7,761 nt of DNA from Flavobacteriales bacterium UBA4011 (GTDB taxonomy: Bacteria; Bacteroidota; Bacteroidia; Flavobacteriales_D; Crocinitomicaceae). The notes below the pieces were generated by a model, which was not told where the DNA came from, did no database searches, and worked only from the letters and a program-made list of their open reading frames with translations. The DNA is taken from assembly GCA_002384725.1 (NCBI GenBank), contig DGBF01000201.1, forward strand, positions 13,248 through 21,008, in the 5' to 3' direction. The translations under genes were made by a program, and so were the position numbers. Below, one piece after another: positions 6,306 through 7,761 of the stretch (position 1 is its first letter; each line of letters opens with the position of its first letter).

Positions 6306-7092
6306 ATTGAGCTTTGAACTCTGGAAATAATTCTTTTGGTCGCTCGTCGAAAATACCAAAAACAGAACTTCCACTGCCCGACATGGATGCATATTGTGCT
6401 CCATTCTCGTATAACTCAAGTTTCAGCCCCTCTATTTCAGGGTGATTCGGGAAAATAGATTTTTCAAAATCGTTCGCCAGATTCTCTTTCCAAAACATAA
6501 AATCTTTTTGTTTCAGACTCTCCCATTCAAAGGAAGATGACATTGGTTCCACATTTGCGTATGCCTCAGCAGTGCTTATGTGAATATTTGGATGAATTAG
6601 ATAAAGGAACTTCCCTTTTAAACTGAGTTCAAATTCGACGAGCTCATCCCCTTTTCCCGAGGCCAATTGAGGTTTAGTATCCACGAAAAAAGGACAATCG
6701 CTACCCAATTGAGCCGCATATCCTTTTAAAGTCTCTTTTGATAAGTTTAAATTGAAATAGTCGTTCAATCCCATTAAAGTGAATGTTGCGTCAGCTGAGC
6801 CACCACCGACTCCTGCTCCCATAGGTATGTTCTTTTGAAGGACGATACGAACTGGATCAATGGAGTTTTTTTCCTTTAGAATGGAATAAGCTTTATAAAT
6901 CAAATTGTCTTGCATATCTCCATCAATAGGGGTACCCAGTATTTTTAATTCGAAATGTTCGGAAGGTAAAATTTCAATTACATCGCACAAAGGAATCGGA
7001 AACTTCAAGGAAGAAATTTCATGGTAACCGTCTTTTCTCTTCTTGAGAATAAAAAGTCCTAGATTGATTTTCGCGTTGGCAAATATGATCAT
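6289..7092 (-). CDS. ispE: 4-diphosphocytidyl-2-C-methyl-D-erythritol kinase
   Basis: IspE uses ATP to phosphorylate the 2-hydroxyl of CDP-methylerythritol in the MEP route to IPP and DMAPP. It is a cytosolic GHMP kinase. The 267 residues are slightly short of the usual 280-290. FANAKINLGL (4-13) carries K8, corresponding to catalytic K10 of E. coli. The ATP-binding GHMP motif IPMGAGVGGGSADA spans 89-102. LGSDCPFF holds D132, corresponding to catalytic D141. ASMSGSGSSVFGIF (235-248) is the third GHMP motif. KKRKDGYHEISSL matches the family's DGYHE-x-S block. All key residues are present, so it should be active. It starts at ATG 7092 with no Shine-Dalgarno site. It ends inside the last codons of the convergent FG-GAP gene, leaving no intergenic room for a terminator. 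It implies the organism uses the MEP pathway, not mevalonate. Confidence 0.95.
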   Translation of the reverse strand: MIIFANAKINLGLFILKKRKDGYHEISSLKFPIPLCDVIEILPSEHFELKILGTPIDGDMQDNLIYKAYSILKEKNSIDPVRIVLQKNIPMGAGVGGGSADATFTLMGLNDYFNLNLSKETLKGYAAQLGSDCPFFVDTKPQLASGKGDELVEFELSLKGKFLYLIHPNIHISTAEAYANVEPMSSSFEWESLKQKDFMFWKENLANDFEKSIFPNHPEIEGLKLELYENGAQYASMSGSGSSVFGIFDERPKELFPEFKAQFILAL

Positions 7093-7096
7093 GGTT

Positions 7097-7104
7097 CAAA
7101 GTTA
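7097..7104 (-). promoter_or_regulatory. Candidate -7 promoter element of ispE
   Basis: TAACTTTG on the minus strand fits TAnnTTTG at every fixed position and ends only 4 bases before the ispE ATG at 7092. If used, transcription would begin at or next to the A of the start codon, giving a leaderless mRNA. No well-spaced -33 element is visible: the nearest TTG upstream is about 29 bases away, too far. A promoter further upstream is possible. Confidence 0.3.
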
Positions 7105-7204
7105 AAGTTTTTAAAACCGTAAGTCGAAATATTCAACATTAAGAAATGAAGTTATTAAATTGATGAAAGAAATTCTAGGAATGTTAGAATTGATATTATG
7201 ATTT

Positions 7205-7248
7205 CTTTGCGCCTTCTTCGCGAAACTCTCTGCACCTCTGCATTGAAA
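7205..7248. repeat. Degenerate CTTTGCG-type intergenic repeat, two units
   Basis: The first unit, 7205-7225, reads CTTTGCGCC then TTCTTCGCGAAA. The second, 7226-7248, has TCTGCACC then TCTGCATTGAAA. They align as TyTGCrCCT-TCT-GC-GAAA with small gaps, as two decayed copies of a 21-23 bp unit. GC-richer than its AT-rich surroundings, it lies between the divergent ispE and accA starts. I recall similar strings of CTTTGCG units in intergenic DNA of other Bacteroidota, but no function that I know of. It encodes nothing evident. The rest of the 244-bp ispE-accA gap shows no gene or strong hairpin. Confidence 0.5.
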
Positions 7249-7308
7249 ATCCTATCCATTTCTAAATATTAAACAAAAAACTTCTCCATCATAGCGAACA
7301 ATTTTTTG

Positions 7309-7316
7309 TAACTTTC
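7309..7316 (+). promoter_or_regulatory. Candidate -7 promoter element of accA
   Basis: TAACTTTC matches TAnnTTTG at five of six fixed positions (C for the final G) and ends 20 bases before ATG 7337, giving a plausible leader of about 15 bases. No clear -33 TTG is seen at normal spacing. Confidence 0.3.
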
Positions 7317-7336
7317 GTCCCTCAAATAATATTTCT

Positions 7337-7761
7337 ATGGCAACGTATTTAGATTTTGAAGAACCTCTTTTAGCGTTAGAAGAACAAATCGAACAAACGA
7401 AAGAGATTGGGGCATCTACTGAAGTAGACATGACCGACAAAATCAATGAGCTTGAGAAGAAACTCAAAGCCAAAACCAAAGAAATTTTCACAAAGCTTTC
7501 TCCTTGGCAACGTGTGCAATTGTCTCGTCACCCGGACAGACCGTACACCTTAGAATACATCAAGGCGATGACCAAAGGTGAATTTCAGGAATTACACGGC
7601 GATCGCAACGTCAAAGATGACAAAGCAATTGTTGGTGGATTTGGAATGCTTGACGGACGCTCAGTAATGTTCATTGGTCAACAAAAAGGAGTCAACACGA
7701 AAATGCGTCAATTCCGAAATTTTGGAATGGCGAATCCAGAAGGATACAGAAAAGCATTGCG
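7337..7761 (+). CDS. accA: Acetyl-CoA carboxylase carboxyltransferase subunit alpha, 5' part
   Basis: From ATG 7337 the frame is open to the window end, giving 141 of an expected 315-320 residues. [20 protein letters not shown] and the following charged helical stretch to about residue 50 form the usual AccA N-terminal coiled region. [20 protein letters not shown] (56-75), ELHGDR (85-90), [20 protein letters not shown] (97-116) and [16 protein letters not shown] (126-141) match conserved blocks of the family almost without change. AccA pairs with AccD to move the carboxyl group from carboxybiotin to acetyl-CoA, forming malonyl-CoA for fatty acid synthesis in the cytosol. It is divergent from ispE with 244 bp between the starts. 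There is no Shine-Dalgarno site. Truncation is by the window edge only. Confidence 0.95.
   Translation, partial: MATYLDFEEPLLALEEQIEQTKEIGASTEVDMTDKINELEKKLKAKTKEIFTKLSPWQRVQLSRHPDRPYTLEYIKAMTKGEFQELHGDRNVKDDKAIVGGFGMLDGRSVMFIGQQKGVNTKMRQFRNFGMANPEGYRKAL

Noticed and set aside
7252..7491. Minus-strand open frame of 79 residues
   Set aside because: It is antisense to the conserved N-terminus of accA, and its end runs through the accA upstream region. No independent support.
1..7761. CRISPR array, tRNA, rRNA, riboswitch or toxin-antitoxin pair
   Set aside because: No regularly spaced repeats, cloverleaf sequence, rRNA-like stretch or paired small genes were seen on reading both strands.

Overview
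The window looks like chromosomal DNA of a Bacteroidota bacterium, most likely Flavobacteriales. The evidence is an AT-rich sequence, start codons without Shine-Dalgarno sites, several matches to the Bacteroidota -7 promoter element TAnnTTTG, and a secreted FG-GAP repeat protein ending in a type IX secretion (T9SS) sorting domain. The family is an inference; I cannot name a species.

Layout, left to right. (1) 1-296, minus strand: 5' part of a ChaN-like haem-binding-family protein, cut by the window edge. (2) 380-3611, plus strand: a tight three-gene operon made of an LtaS-like membrane phosphoglycerol-transferase/sulfatase-fold enzyme, a diacylglycerol/sphingosine-type lipid kinase overlapping it by ATGA, and a small DinB/DUF1569-like protein 5 bp further on. 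It ends in a hairpin terminator. (3) 3658-4040: a 383-bp wreck of an IS6-family insertion sequence. Both terminal inverted repeats remain (14 of 15 positions matching), and so does an N-terminal transposase piece, but the catalytic core is gone. It sits directly against the terminator on one side and 21 bp before the next start codon on the other. (4) 4062-6305, plus strand: a 747-residue secreted protein with nine DxDxDG-type calcium loops and a C-terminal T9SS sorting domain. (5) 6289-7092, minus strand: ispE of the MEP isoprenoid pathway, overlapping the previous gene tail-to-tail by 17 bp. (6) 7093-7336: divergent intergenic region with a degenerate CTTTGCG-type repeat. (7) 7337-7761, plus strand: 5' part of accA, running off the window.

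The functional theme worth attention is the operon. LtaS/MdoB-type enzymes take glycerol phosphate from phosphatidylglycerol and leave diacylglycerol in the membrane. A lipid kinase translationally coupled to such an enzyme would return that diacylglycerol to phosphatidic acid. This suggests an envelope-modification and lipid-recycling module in a Gram-negative lineage not known to make lipoteichoic acid. The kinase's nucleotide-loop sequence also resembles sphingosine kinases, so its substrate is open. ispE and accA are ordinary housekeeping genes. I see no tRNA, rRNA, riboswitch or CRISPR array.
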